A stretch of DNA of 64,000 nucleotides from Seriola aureovittata (lineage: Eukaryota; Chordata; Actinopteri; Carangiformes; Carangidae), in assembly GCF_021018895.1 (NCBI RefSeq), contig NC_079379.1, positions 21,694,276 to 21,758,275 on the forward strand. Direction: 5' to 3'. Under the pieces are notes generated by a model, which ran no database searches, had not been told where the DNA came from, and saw only the letters and a program-made list of their open reading frames with translations. Shown here in pieces: positions 37,499 through 51,729 of this stretch. Each line of letters begins with the position of its first letter. The stretch's first letter is position 1. Made by a program: the position numbers and the translations under genes.

Positions 37499-40400
37499 TC
37501 TTTGCTTTTTTGCAAGAAAACTGGATGCCTTAAATGTTTGTCCTTTATATCAGACTTCTATTGATTCTAGCATATTTTTAGGATTATCTTTTTGTTTTTT
37601 AATATGCAAAGGACTGAGAAGTCCCTGCAGTCGTCAGGCTGCAACAACCTCCACCAGAAAGATAATTCAGCCATGGTTTTAGCCTGAGAGGCAAAACATG
37701 TTACAAAAAACAGTTTATGATAACAATAAAAAGAAAAAAGAAAATTGTTAATTATTGTTCATTTTGGTTGTGTCTTTGGGCTGACTTACTCACTAATGAT
37801 TAGTGATGTTTTAAATCCAAAACAGATTCAGGCACAGAAGGCCTGCCTGGGAAAGATGCAGATCTTCTGTGTAGCTCAGCCAATGTGCTTTCAGCTGCCA
37901 TGTTAACTGGCAGGAGATTTCAATGTTTATCTGCATGTACTGACAATTTACATGGAGCCGTCACTGCTGGAGGAAGGAGGTTTTACTGGCCTTTTGAAAC
38001 CAGATCTTTTGCTCATTTGTCACAAAATACAAATGACTAGATATATAGATTGTTGTATATTATATCCAGTTGCTTTGAAAAACATACCACCGTCCAAAAA
38101 GGCTAATAATTAGTACATTTAACCGATTGAAATTATTTTCAACCATTATATTGTAGATTATTAACTGTTGTTACACTTCTTAAAGTATAATACCCACAAA
38201 TAAGCAGTTTAAGACTGCGGAATAATTAATACTAGCAATAATTACATAACGGGCTCTGTGAAGGAATTGAGATTTCACACTGAATGATTAAAAGCAGTGG
38301 GACATGTAGTCCATATACAAGGCTTTCTGTTAATCCCCAGTGTGAAGGCAGGGTGCCAGACTAGATAGCCAGCTCCACACACAGAACTATAGCCTGGAGA
38401 AGAAGAATAAAAAAGGTACAGGGGTGGGAGAGAGGAGAGCAAGGCAAGACAGAAAAGTGAGAGGAAGAAAGTGAGAGAGTCTAATTCACAGCATGCCAAG
38501 ATGAGCTATAATTTTATTTTTCCTTTTCATCTCAGTCAAAGCGCACGCTGAACAAAAGGCAGCAAACGCTTGATGAGACCGAGCAGCCCGACCGTGTTCT
38601 GCCTGTGCGTGGAGAGGAGGAAGATAAACAGTGGGATTTCAATAATCAGGTTTTCCTGTGGTTCTACAGCACTTCATCACAACACGACGGCAGGAGGTTA
38701 TGACATCACATTGAAGCTTATTTTTCCCATTAATCAATATGATTTGATTAGGTAATCAGAAATGTGCTTTCCCCCACTGCATGCAATTACAAATATGTGA
38801 TTACAGATGTGGGGTGAAAAATCTAAATACTGGATATGATGTTACGTAACCATGCCATTACTAAGCAAGGCCGAGCGGCTGTAAACACCATGAATGTATT
38901 ACCAGCAATCAACAGCCCTTTAACAAATAAATAGATTGTCAAACAATAAATCTTACACAGAATGCGGTAAGCTCATTTAATCTTATTTTTCTAAGTACCA
39001 CTTATGTACAGGCCACAACGAAATCGACTGCAGTCGCATTGGCTAAGCTGTGAGGGGGCAGTCGCATTGCAATTTGATGAGGTGATGAACGTTAAGTATG
39101 GTAATGTACTGTAGCTGCACAATCTGTTTATTGAGAAAAGCCACTGGAGAACTTCGATGATGTGAAAGTGTCTATTATTTAATTATGGAAATTTGAGTTC
39201 TGGTGGGTGGTTTGGGCGCACTGCAAACAAACAAGCCATCACTGACAGACGGTTTACAGCCAGGGAGATTTAGAAACCCAGCAAAGATGGCACTGAGATA
39301 CTGAGTGGGTTTCAAAACAGTGGTGTAGGTTTCCATTGTGTAGTTTTGGGCTGAACGGCATTTAGACATGTTTAAGTTATAATATGTGACGTTTTCCCAT
39401 TAAAATGTCTAAAAATTGGGAGACCTGTGTTATATACAGTATATTTTTTTAAGTTGTGTTCTTACATTATCCCAAAGGTTTCCAGCAATTCTCAAATTCT
39501 CCCAACCTTCCCCGATGTCTTGTATTGATGTCTTTTCTTTTTTTAAACCACGCCACCACTTCATGGGAATTTGTCTGTCAAGGCACCGACCAACCAACCA
39601 ACCCCAACGTTTCCCATCTCCCATAAATCTGTCTCGCAGACAAATTCTCAAGTCAGTTAAGAAGCTTTCACTCTTCAGCTTGATTTCAGTTCTTCTGTGG
39701 ATTTCGTCGTCCTGGACGCTCATGTTATCAGAGAACAGGAGTTATGGGAGAGATAACCTCAAGTTTTGTGGAGAGCAGCTGGTGACTAAGACATTAAAGA
39801 CTGCATAAAGGAAGACTCAGATGTAAGATTAGCCTCTTATCGGCCAAAATTACGTGTTTCATTACTGTAGATCCTGTAGATTTTGCCTTATTTGTCCATG
39901 AATCCATGTGCATCACAGGAAGAGTGAAATACAAACCATGTCCCGTCAGACTGTTAGATCCTCTGCCTCTCTTCTCCCTGTGGTTCTTTTGCATAAAGCA
40001 TCACAGACTGACTGGGCTGGCAGACACGAGCATGCTGCGTCCAGCTTCCTGACGTCACTTCGGATGATTTCTGGAAATAAAGTTTAACTTTTTCAAAGAG
40101 TTCTTGGGAGTCGACAGCTTTAAAGTCTGCAAATTGAAATTTTGTGGGTCCTGTGCTGAAATGACCAGATGAGACAATGGTGCAATCAGCCAGAGTCGTT
40201 TCGTCAGCCCAGGTCTAAAGGCTTCACCAGGTTGGAGGTGTGAAGTCTGAATATCCTGAGCTGTCAGAGAATATAGAAGAGAAACATTTTCCCACCGGAA
40301 GAAAATCTGCACTTTAGAAAAGAACAAGAAAGCGGGTGACGAGTGATGTGTGCAGAATGAATAGGCTTTCCTTTGGAACATGGGACATCTGAGCAGCTGA

Positions 40401-41670
40401 ATGGGAGGGTGGATTTCTAAATGAGCTCGTCAGAGTGTGGATGAAGAAGCAGAAGAAGAGGTTTGGGGTTTTTACGTAACTCCTGCCCATGAAAAAAAAG
40501 AGAAAAAGGTCCTCCAGAGAAACAAGCGATGAACGGAGTCTTCATCCAGCCACTGCCTCTTCTTTCTCTGAGTAACAGCAGCTTACATGTAATACAAGGG
40601 AAAGAAATTAGTTCTGCAGGGATCGCTGTGATTTTCTTTATGCTCCTGACAGACTGCCCAATGTTACAAGCAATTTTACTCTAATGAATCTCGGGTGCCA
40701 AGAAACAACAGGCTGCTCGTGCTGCAGGAAATACACCCTTCCCATGAAATGTAGTCATGATGCCAGCATGAGATAGATGACAAATGAATCCTGGGAAACA
40801 GAACTGGTGGGAGAGAGTGATTATTACTGTTTATAGATACAGTATAGAAAAACTGCTTTCAGGCCACGGGCCTCATTCATCATGGTGTGCTGAATTACAC
40901 ATATTGTAATATATCCTCCCATGCATCTGGCATGGGAGGTGGACCCGCTGCGAAGAGATATGGACTCTTTTCCAACTTAGAGAGCGTTGGGAGTATTAAG
41001 CCTGACCACAGATTTACGCCATGCTTTAAAGAGACGACCATCAGTAACACTACACTAGTGCTCTCCAGGGTTTCTGCAGTGTTCTCCAAATTAAATTTAA
41101 GACTTTGAAAAGACCTTTTTAATAATGCACAGGATGCAATTTAATGACAGGAAGCCATCAGGGACAATAACGCCCACAATTACTTATAAAGTACAGGAAT
41201 TTATTGACATTTATATCACAGTCTTGGCAGTACTTCCAAGCTGCATATAACAATAATATCTACTTATATAATTAATCAATTAATGTGACCTGGACCGAGA
41301 TAAATAAAATAAAGAAAATTGTTGGATTAACTGATTAAAAAGTGATTAATTTCAGTTCAACCAATTGATTGCTGAACCATACACTGAGCCACTATAAATC
41401 TCTGATCTCTAACACAATCCACTGACGCACCCGTCTCACTTGTACTTATACATGAATAAGGGAGTGTCCTACATTCAGACATATCTCTCAAGTCCAGCTC
41501 TGTTGTTATTGCTACTTGTGATGTTTTTTTGTTTTATTACACGTCTCATGACTACGCTTGTAAATGAGCTATTTAGCTACAATCCAGCATGTTTATGTTG
41601 TGTATTTTATACTGATGTTCATTAACATGCATCGTCTCTATCAAACAACCAACCAAACAAGAAAATATAT

Positions 41671-41688
41671 AATAATAATAATAATAAA
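41671..41688. repeat. (AAT)n microsatellite
   Basis: Six AAT-type units in AT-rich intron. Confidence 0.9.
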
Positions 41689-44600
41689 AGATATATTCAT
41701 GCGCTTTGATAATTACATCTACAACTTTTTTCAATATTAATTTCTGGCTAAGGCCTTTTTAGTTTTTTTCTATGCAACTTAAACAAAAACAAGAAACAAA
41801 ACAAAAAAATGCAGTTGGTTTTGCAGCGATGTTGAACCTGAGGTCATGCAACAGCAGCATTGGTTAATGCTGCGGCCATTGAGATGAAGGAGAAAGTGAC
41901 TGTCAGGATAATAACTTTCCAGGGTTGTACAATTCTGTGTAGTAGTATTACAAAATGCAGCGTGGTGTTTTGGTGTCTGATAAGCACTTTTATCTCACAG
42001 ATGTTATTAGTCAAACTGGCCTCCCTGAACTCTATCTCATCTTTTCACCAGTGACTGTAGGAACACAGAGCATTTTTTATTTAAATGGCTGCTATTTTCA
42101 GTCTGAACGCCTGCTCAGACAGAGCTAAAATGAATCCCGTTGTGATTTTAATGGCACAAATCTTTTCTCTTGTTCTGCCTTGCATGAAAACCAAAGTTCA
42201 AGCACTTTGAAAAAGCAAACCTAAGCTTTACACGAGGTGTCTAGACACGATATTTATTTTAGACAGCAGTGCATTCATCCTGTTCACCAGCTCAGGGTGA
42301 TATCTGATGACACCTAAATCTAATCTTTAAACAATGAGAGAGGAGCAGAAAATTGCTGACATTTTCAAGCAGGTTAGTGTGACTACTGTAGGTAGAGTAA
42401 AGAAATAGCACAGTGCCCTAGAGAGCGTGAGAGGCCATGAGAAATCACATAACTACTTATGAATGCATAAAGTAAACCCATATGTGGAAAGCTTTGATAA
42501 TTCAACTGAACCTCCTGTAGAAGAAATACTGCTAAATCAGCACAAACAGCATCACCGCTCAAAATCTGTCAAGATGCCCGAGGCAGAATTCCTCCCGTAC
42601 TGCGCTGTGTTCCTTTTAGTTTAACAAACATGGCCCCATTTGGTTGAACCCATTTCCACAATGTCCCTGAGGTCATCGTTGGGCCACCAGGAACATCCAC
42701 TGAGAGAAAGTGGACATGCACCATTACGTGAAACATTTCCCATGGCGCCTGTTACTCGCAAACAGCATGTTACTTAAGAACAGCCTCCATGAGTGAAACG
42801 AGCTGATGAAGCACCAACAAAGACATTCACAAAAGCAGCTGGTACAGAGTGTGAGGACCCGCAGAACTGAAGCAGAAAAACTTTCCTTCCCTTGGCTTTG
42901 TTATTTTATGATGGGGAAACCTTCCTCTGAACCAGATTCATGAGAGTTAAATAGTAATGCTGATTAGGTATCTGTCTATCTATCTGATATGCAAGCAGGG
43001 CAGTTGTCACTGTGTCAAATTAGTGTTTAAGTTCGTCATTGCGACTGAGTTATCAGTGAATGTGCATTTCTTACTAGGGCTGAATGTGCCACTTTCAATT
43101 ACAGCTCAAATGAACACTTTATACATTATAATGCCTTTTTTCAAGCTGTAAGAGTGTAAACTTAAGTCGCTGATGTTGAGGCTATAATGAAAACTGGTGC
43201 AAGCAAACCTAGTTAACGTTACAAAATAGAAGTCCATCACTCCTCGTCACCCTGCCAAAGATTTCTGATGTTTAAATAATCAACAGTGCAAGTTTTCGTC
43301 TAGATAAACAATATATCTATTCTACCTGGGAACTTTTACCTGGAAAAATTTATAAAATTGTTTAATGCTTATCACCATAAACTCTGGTCAGAGTTGAAAA
43401 GCTCTTTGAAGCTGACGTTATCTTAAGCGATTACAGCGTTGAGCTGTCAGCAGTCGTACCAGGAGCTGTCAGTCAAAGATCAAAACGCTGTCAGATGTGA
43501 CTTACAGGCAGCTTTCCGTTTTTGCCCTGAGTGTAGCCGTTGTCAAACTTTGAACGTCATGATTCTTTTTTAAGACGAGGTATAAACAAAGTATATGGCT
43601 GTGCCGTGTATGGGCGTGAACCGTGGCTCCGGGGCTGTATGCCTCTTGTTATGGGCCTCCATCGCAGCAAGTAAACTACATTTATTACATGTATCATTAT
43701 CGCTAAAGGAGGCAGAGGAACAATTAAACATAAGACACACTGAGCAGAGAGAGCAGGAGCGTGGGAGGGAGCGAGAGAGAAGCCGTCCGTGACTACTAAG
43801 CTAAAGAAGCTAGCAGATCTGAAAAGCATGGAAAGAAAAGAAACGCCAGAAACCAGAAATGAGACAAAACGCTTACTGCAGCCTTATTAAGAAATTACAG
43901 GGTTAATGTCCAGTGAAATGCTAGAGGACTTTTAATTTGAAACAGTTACAGGAAGTGCTGAGTAACAGGGCAAACAGGAGTGAATGAAAACAAGGCTTCG
44001 TACCAATTGCACGTCAGACCTTTTTTAATACTCAATAGACCAACACAAGCCGGGGGACAAGTGAATTGCAGTGTCAATATTGGTCAGAAAAATCATACAT
44101 TGATCATTTCCTCTAATGCTGCGAGCAAACTAGGACATCTGTAGTGAAAAGCTTGAGAGAACTTCCTCATTGCATTCCAGCTTATAAACCAAACCAAAGC
44201 AAACATGGGGATTCGTTCAGCAGAAACAAAAACTTTATTCATGATTGGGCCTTTTCACTCTAGTAAAATTTGGGGGAACATTTTGGTCCATATGAATTTT
44301 ATTAATCCCTCAGGGGAATCTGGGTTATTGCAGCAGCAAAAGATAAAGAAGGAAGGCGACATAGGCAGCAAATGACACGGTGTAATTTTGGTTGTAAAAG
44401 GGAAGGGGAGGCTTGCTTCATTATCAGTAGTCTTCAAAATCTTGTCCAAAAGCCCTCAGGTCTGTGACTACACTGTTAATAATCTGAAGATAAAATAATC
44501 TATAATAATATGCTCTTCTCAGCATCTGGTTATCACAGGGGAACAACTGCCCTCCAAGCCCTACTTACCCCAAAAACCTAAAACTTCACATGAAGAGAAT

Positions 44601-45623
44601 CGAGAAAAGCAAGAGGCTCTCAAGTGGCAATTAGGTCCATTAATCTTTAAAATGTAAGAAAAGTAGAGCGTCGTCAGCTTTTTATTATTCACTGGAGTCA
44701 AAAATCAATTCAAAAGGTTTATACGAGTTCAGCTTGCATCAAGACAAATGTACGATGAGTGACTAACAGAGAGGATGAGGAGGCGGGGAAGAAACAGTGT
44801 GAAAGGGAAAAAAAAGAAAAAGAGCTTGTTGGTAGGTCCGCGGCGTTTTGCTGCTCTGTGTTTCATTCACGTTTAATCGGCTCTCAGACTGTAGCACTTC
44901 TTTGACATCACACAGCGGGTGCAGTCAAAAAAAAAAAAAAAAAAGAGAAGAAGACATGACTTCATGCTCTGCTGAGCCGATGCACATCCAGCCTTTGATT
45001 AATGAGAGGGCACGATTTAATCACTGGCCTCTCTTCAGGAATCTTTTAAAGACCAGTGCTCAGGCTCAGCTGAGGGACTCGTGTCTGTAGAGGAGCACTG
45101 TCCTCTCTCGTGTGCAGTTTTAAATGTTTCCCACCAGAGTTAAAGTTTCAGAAACCTTTACCAACTACCGGGTACTGGTCTCCTTTTCGGACCTGAATTT
45201 GTGAGTCAAAATCCGGACTATGGTCGAACGAAGAAAAGAAATGAATCATTCAAACTATAATGATCTGTTATAATTCAAAATGTACAGTGTATAAAATCCC
45301 TGGTGCCCTAAAAATAAACTTCGAGAAGGAATGTGTGTTAGCATTTTGAATTCGACACCACAGATGGAAAGGCTGTCTGCTGTTCAGATTGAAATCTGAA
45401 ATGTATGGTTGATTCAGGCTGAATGTCAATTTAAAGAAAAAGAAAAGAAAAAGAAACAAAAGAAATAAAGCTGGCATCTGAAATAACACTACACTTTGAT
45501 CAACTACATGAAAACCTTCCATCTTCCGCGTCATGGAAATATGTTTGACCATGTGTGAAGGGGGGAAAATATAGGAAATACTGATCTACAAGTGCTTATA
45601 ATTACAGGCCATTTCATGCAAAG

Positions 45624-46440
45624 ATGTCACCTGTTGAAAATTCATTCATAAATGCTGTTGGTGCATCATCTCATGGTCTTATAATTAATCAAGGACGGAA
45701 GGGACAATGGACAACCTGGGAGAGCCTGGAAAAGAGGAAACTCAGCTGGCGTGACATCTGGGAGATGAAGGGATCTTGGCAAAATTACCCGAAGCAGTGG
45801 TGGTGGTGGTGGGGAGCTGTTTAATTCTTTTGTCAAGTACCTGCCTCACTGAGACACATTTTAACAGGATGCACTATGAGCCTCACTCAGGGGCATTATA
45901 CTTGGCGGTATAACCAAGTTCTCAGATAGGTGGCATCAATCTTGGAGTAAAGACAAACCACAAAAAATGCTCTCCTCCAAACACTGGCAGGAAATGTCCA
46001 CACCACGTCATCACTTGTTGTACCGGCACCATACAACATCGGAGAATGCGGGCGTTCTGCAGGACGCACCTGGGAATGGAAAATGGATGTGGCTTATGTT
46101 TCCTCCAGACAATGTGGCTACAACACTCCAGCCAGACACGGTCCTGTGGTCCGCAACAGCCAAGCTGGCATTCATTGTGGAATTGGCAGTAAAGTCGGAG
46201 GATTGAAGAAGCTTATGAGGAGGAAAAAGACCAAGTGCTCTGAACTGACAACTGAAGCTGCCCAAAAACAGCTGGAAGACTTGGATTTTCCCTGTAGAAG
46301 GGGATTTGTTGCTACATCTCAGATGAGTCTACTGAAGAAGATAGAGGTGAGGGGTCACTCTCTTCAACAAGCAATCAAGAAAAAAAAAAAAGCAGCAATT
46401 GGCTTTGGATTAAAAGGAAAGACAATAACTTCCACCTCTC
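45624..46440 (+). pseudogene. decayed non-LTR retrotransposon ORF, C-terminal region
   Basis: Remnant of the C-terminus of a reverse-transcriptase-type ORF abundant in fish and invertebrate genomes. In frame from 45624 it reads QWTTWESLEKRKLSWRDIW. After a stop at 45822-45824 it continues ASLRHILTGCTMSLTQGHYTWRYNQVLR, matching the family's zinc-knuckle block (ASLRHILSGC...QGRYTWRHDQVLR), though the first Cys pair is degraded. A frameshift then gives FPPDNVATTLQPDTVLWS...FIVELAV, the family's RPDIVLWS...ELTVPWE block. A second shift gives KKTKCSELTTEAAQ, CRRGFVATSQMSLLKK and VRGHSLQQAIK. A third near the end gives NWLWIKRK. PD...ELxV resembles a PD-(D/E)xK nuclease signature, but that assignment is inference. 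At least three frameshifts and two stops make it non-functional. The RT core and 5' end are missing or unrecognisable. It lies antisense to ctdp1 in its last intron. Confidence 0.85.
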
Positions 46441-49400
46441 CAATCCCACTGCCAACATCAAGAGTGTCAAATTACCACAGGGATTGAAACCTCAAGTCCC
46501 ATTAGCTCTACTGTCGGTGCTATGTAGAAGCTGCAGTAAAACCACGAGAGTCTGACATGTACAGTAAAACATGCTTCAGAAGGTCTCAGTGCCATTGTCG
46601 GTGCCTATTATACAGCGGCGGGATTATTCACTTGTTTCCCCATCTTGTTTTCAAGGCTCTGTGTTCTATCAAAGAGCACACTGATGGTAAACATAGCCCA
46701 GAGAAGCTTGGAGAGTCATTTACACACACACATTCACAACACAGACATGATCCAGTCGAGCCAACCGCAGCAACCTCAGGTTCAACAGACGTCTCGCGAG
46801 GCAGGTCAGAGGAAGATGAAACACATCTTGAATTTCACACTTTGCTGTCTGGCGACCTGAATGGAAAACTTCACAAACCATTTACCTTCTCCATCACCTC
46901 TGTTCTGGCAATGTTGTAATAACACGCTCACTCAAGCTGACAGGTTTCACACTTTCATTTTCACCCTGAAATAAACACACAGCACAGGAAAAAGGAGTGA
47001 TGGAGCATCTGAATGACTGGACAGGAAATTAAAAGTGAGGAGAAGTGATAACAGCGTGTGTGTTTGAGGGGTAGATGGGTCTAATTGCGGTAAAATTAAA
47101 AAAAAAAAACAACTAATGAAATAAAATCATTGATCCAAAAGAGAACATATTGGTTGGAAAAAGTTAATGGGGAGAGACGGAAAGACAGTAATTAACGAAA
47201 GCTTTCCAAAATTTGCGAAAAAAGAAACCTCCCGGATACGTCATGGTGTAGTTAAAACTTTAGCATCTGACAGCCAACACACACCTGACAGTTGGTTACC
47301 TAGCTAATAAGTTACTTTAATTTTAAATCTTAAAACATTAATTGTTTCCAATGATTTCTGAAGAATTTGCGTCTCTCGTGTGTTTAAGCAGAAACTTCAT
47401 CGGTTAGAAAACAAAAAGGGAAAACTCACTCGCGCAACACACCGTGCTAACGAACATCTGCAGACGAAATTCAGTCGTGGTAATCTTGGTGGTAAAAGTG
47501 TGGCAGTAGTTTAGAGTAAATCCCAGAGCCATGCATCACTTGGCACCAAAAGATCCACTCACTAATCCTCGACTGGAAGCCTCTGTCTGTTGTTTGGCCA
47601 CAGCTCCATAATCAGTCTGCAGCATGCAGTCTCATAACTTCTTCATTAAAGACTGGGACTGCTATTTAATCCCTTATAAACTACTTTTAATACAACTCAT
47701 CCAAAGACACTAAATATCTCACAGTATTATTTTAAACAAACACAATCATATTAAAATTATATAAGACTTGATATTCAACATATTGTAAATGAGGCATATA
47801 ACGGGATGATGAGTAAACAAATGCCTTTGCTTTAACAAGGCTTCACCACACCACTGACAAATATTTGAATCTGTACCTCAACTTCAAAGAACTTGAAAAT
47901 ATGTCTTTATCTAGAAAACTAGATCCATTGATTATGGATCACAATTAGAGATATTACCTACTTTATGTAATATCTTTAATTATTCAAATCAAATCATGTA
48001 ATTTGTCTTATTGGTAGCCCTCTGTCTCATCTTTGGCTGCTGAGCTAACATTAGCTAATGCTAGTTTCTTAGACTGACAGGACAAGCTATACTCAGCCCT
48101 GAATGTCCTCAGTGTCCAAATCAGACTGATCCAGATGAGACATGTGCTGTAAAAATAAAAGAATTTTTCTTTTTACCAGATGAAAGGTCTGTTGGTCACC
48201 ATAACCAAGTGCACATAATATGAAAATGATATCAGTTTCATTGGTATAATGGATAATAATGGAATCTGAGCACACAGAGCCAGTGAGCGGCTATCCACCA
48301 CAAACATTAGCAAAGAACTGAAACTAGAGTCTGGTCTTTCCTCTTGTCCACCTTAGTAAGACACTGATCCCCAAATTGGAGGCAATGAGAAACAAGAAAC
48401 AAGGAGGGGAAAAAAATCCCAAGGTGAGGGGCACAAATTCAACCCTGCATTCATTAAAAGCCTTACACACAGTATGTCTTGTTAGATGTATCACATTTGC
48501 AGTTCCTACCCCAGAGGCAATATTAATTATTCATTATGTTCATATTACTTTAAAAATAATTAATTGAAGAAGCCTTATACATGAAGGCTGAAATTTTACA
48601 GCCCAAGACACAAAAAGGACAAAAAAAATGTATATTTCTATCAAAATTCAAACCACTACAGCCTGACAGGTGCACTCCAGCAGCGGCCATGAGCTGTGAC
48701 TTCACTGCCTTGAGTTTTTATCAGCTGGAGGGCGATGAAAGTTCATCCACCTTTTATATCCACCCTGTAACCTTCTTGTTAAATCATAAATCTGTTGGCG
48801 TTCCACTGCTCATCCTAAATCTTTCACCACCAACACATCCACAAGTGGTGTGAAATAACAGCTTACTGGAATTTTTCTTTTTCTTGAGTCTTTAAGACGT
48901 GTCCGAATTGCATTAAATCAATTTAATATCAAGAAGCACACATAGGCACCAAGTTCAGATGGCTGGGGGTTAAGCCAGTTCAAGGCTGATTTGATTGAAC
49001 AAGGTCAGTAAACTCTTTCTGTTGCTCTGCAGTTAATTAGAGGACACGGCAATGGATGGGCTTAGGCTGGAAACACATAGGCCATGACTCTGCCCTGCAT
49101 CATACTAATTCCCACATGCACAAACTGTTTTTATATGGCAGTCATGCAAGGGGAGCTTTGTGGGGTACAACAGAGCATCTTCGTGTATCTACACAAAAGG
49201 CATCCAGAACAGTGAGAAAGTCCTTCATATCAAAAATGATAAGGAGAAGGGCTTCAACATAGAGTCAGGGAGAAAAAAAAAGGGGTAATTGAAAGAATTC
49301 TGATTACAGAGTGAAAATATTTATTAAATCTTCAATATCCACAACTTAACATGGGTGAAGATGATTAAGAGATTGGTAGTACGGTAAATCCTATGGCTGC

Positions 49401-51321
49401 TGATAGAAGAAATTGTCCAGATACTGTAGCATTAGCTATCAACCACTTAATGGTTTAACCCATGTGTGAGATTTATCATTTGGGAGAATCCAGTTTAGTT
49501 TGTGTTCAATTAGATAGATGGCTAGTTGGCCTAGCTTGCTAACGTTAGCGCTGATTCCCACTAGACCCTCTTTTCATTCATGTAATTTCAACAGCTATTG
49601 CATTACACAGAAGAGGAGGGCCTAACTAGCACTAGCTGTCTTTCTTCCATTGGTCCAGCTGTAATGAAAGTAAGTGACTCACAGCGACTGATCGTCCTGT
49701 AACACCAGCACTTTGTACGTTACTCTTGTGATTCAATTCACAACAGGGGATAACCTACACGGTCACACAGTAACGTGAGCAGCGCTCAGATCACAGCTGG
49801 AACCAAGCGACGACAAAAAAAACTTGAACATGAGTTGATATTGCAAACATTTTTTTGTTCACAGATATTGCACCAATCAAATTAGAGTATTCAGTCCACG
49901 CCAAAAAAATCACAACCCCTGGAAAACACAAATGTTGAAGGCACTGACCACTTAAGTAAAACTTCAGTTTGACATTAAAAGAATGATGAAAAAATTCTGC
50001 TGAAACTGTACATGTAAACGTTGATCTACTGTGTGACTATTAATTAAAGACCTATTGTGCTTCTGGAGGTCGATTACTACATGTGCCAAATGCTTCAAGC
50101 TGAAAAACTGATTCACCAAATTAAAGTACTTTAAACTGGCAAACAAACAAATGAAAAAAAAAAAAAAAGTGCTTAAGAAGTGGAATCAGTCCAGTGCAGA
50201 TTCTTGCAAGCCAATCATGCATTATTGGATTTTAAGAATGTAATTATCCGAGTGAAAAGATTTGTGGGACTTACAAAAGGACCGTGCAATGATGATAAAG
50301 GAGCTAAGAACTGTCTGTGAATATGGCTTATCCTTTTCACAATTTGAGGGAAAATAAATTATCTTTGACTGACGTTTGCTAATTATTTTGATTTGCAAAC
50401 AGTGGAAACATTGGTCCTTGGGACACACAGTTCTGCTTCATTTCTTCATAAACCATTGTTACTTGCTTTAACCTGGCACTGTGGGTGTAAATTCTTAGTC
50501 ATAAGGATCTCAGCTGGGAAAAAATGATATAACAAAAAAATAAACAAGACATTATTTGCCTGCAGTTAGCTGCCTACATTTATCCTAAACTTATACAAGA
50601 TAAACCAGTAAATTCATGCGAGTGTGGATATGGCTGCATTTTAAAGTGCTAGCTTTGAATGGATTTCAATGGATGGGTATAGAATGAAGAAATAAGAGCA
50701 ATGTTGTTTTTACTTTAGACGGAAAACAAGAAAGAAAGGCAGGAGCAGATACCGAATCACCATATTCACATCACTACAGTATCTTAGCAACAGATGTATG
50801 TCTTACTTTGTGCCAAATATAAGAAAGGGCTGAAGCCAGGGAAAGAGTCTAACAGAGTGGCACCTATTAAGCCAGCTCCTGAAGGAGTGGAGGTCCCACA
50901 GAGTCACATCTAAATCTGGAAGCAGCGATGTGACTTCTTCTCTAAATCTTAAATGGTCTCTAATGGCCTACTGGGCCACAATAAAGTCGAATTATTTCCT
51001 CTGTCAGACAGGAGAATTACATTAGTGCAGTCTGGCAGACAGTTAGAGGTGGATGTCAAACAGGCCTTATAACCTTTGTTACAATACATACAGTATATTA
51101 TAATCCCCACTGTTAGGCTCTCACTATACAGTATTATGCTTCTCATATTTGACATTTAATATGTGTTTTAATGTGAAAGTGTTTTGTTTGACAATGTTTT
51201 ATTGATGATAAATGTGTGTGGAAATCTCCTGAATATGCAAAAGTGACTTGAGCTATGCTGCTGAGTTTGTGAAATAAAGTTTGGCATCAGGGTTATCATA
51301 CCTTGGGTTTGGGAAAAAAAT

Positions 51322-51729
51322 ATTAAAGCACCCATATTGTATAAAGGTAGATCTCCATGTCTCCTTTGATTATAAAGCAGATCTAGGTTCTATATTTATA
51401 CTGTGAAAGTATCAAAGCGCTCAGTCCACAGAGAAATTAATACAGCCCATATTCAGAAACTGAGCCTTAAAATGAGCCGTCTAGACTTCTGTAACTTTGT
51501 GATGTCACAAGAAAGCAGTCACCAATCTCAGCCATGCCCCAAGCCCTGCCCACCTGGGATCCACCATCCAACCTCGCAGGATTTGGTTGGAGTGTTCACC
51601 TGAAATCTGCTAATTTTTTATTCAATCAACAGTCAGCCAATCAGAAGAGAGGCTCAGAGCATCCTCCATCCATATGGATCAACACTTCTAACAAAACACA
51701 TGAAACGTGTAAAATATTGGACCTTTAAC
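51322..51729. mobile_element. MITE-like element, ATTAAAGSNCCNATATT inverted repeats
   Basis: The left end attaaagcacccatattgta and the reverse complement of the right end, gttaaaggtccaatatttta, pair imperfectly. The interior blocks 'ctgtgaaagtatcaaagcgc', 'cagtccacagagaaatta', 'tattcagaaactgagcctta' and 'ttctgtaactttgtgatgtc' match a known dispersed percomorph repeat. The short ORFs inside it are not genes. Confidence 0.65.

Noticed and set aside
39416..39808. 130-codon plus-strand ORF overlapped by a 97-codon minus-strand ORF
   Set aside because: No recognisable protein features. Open frames on both strands point to chance.
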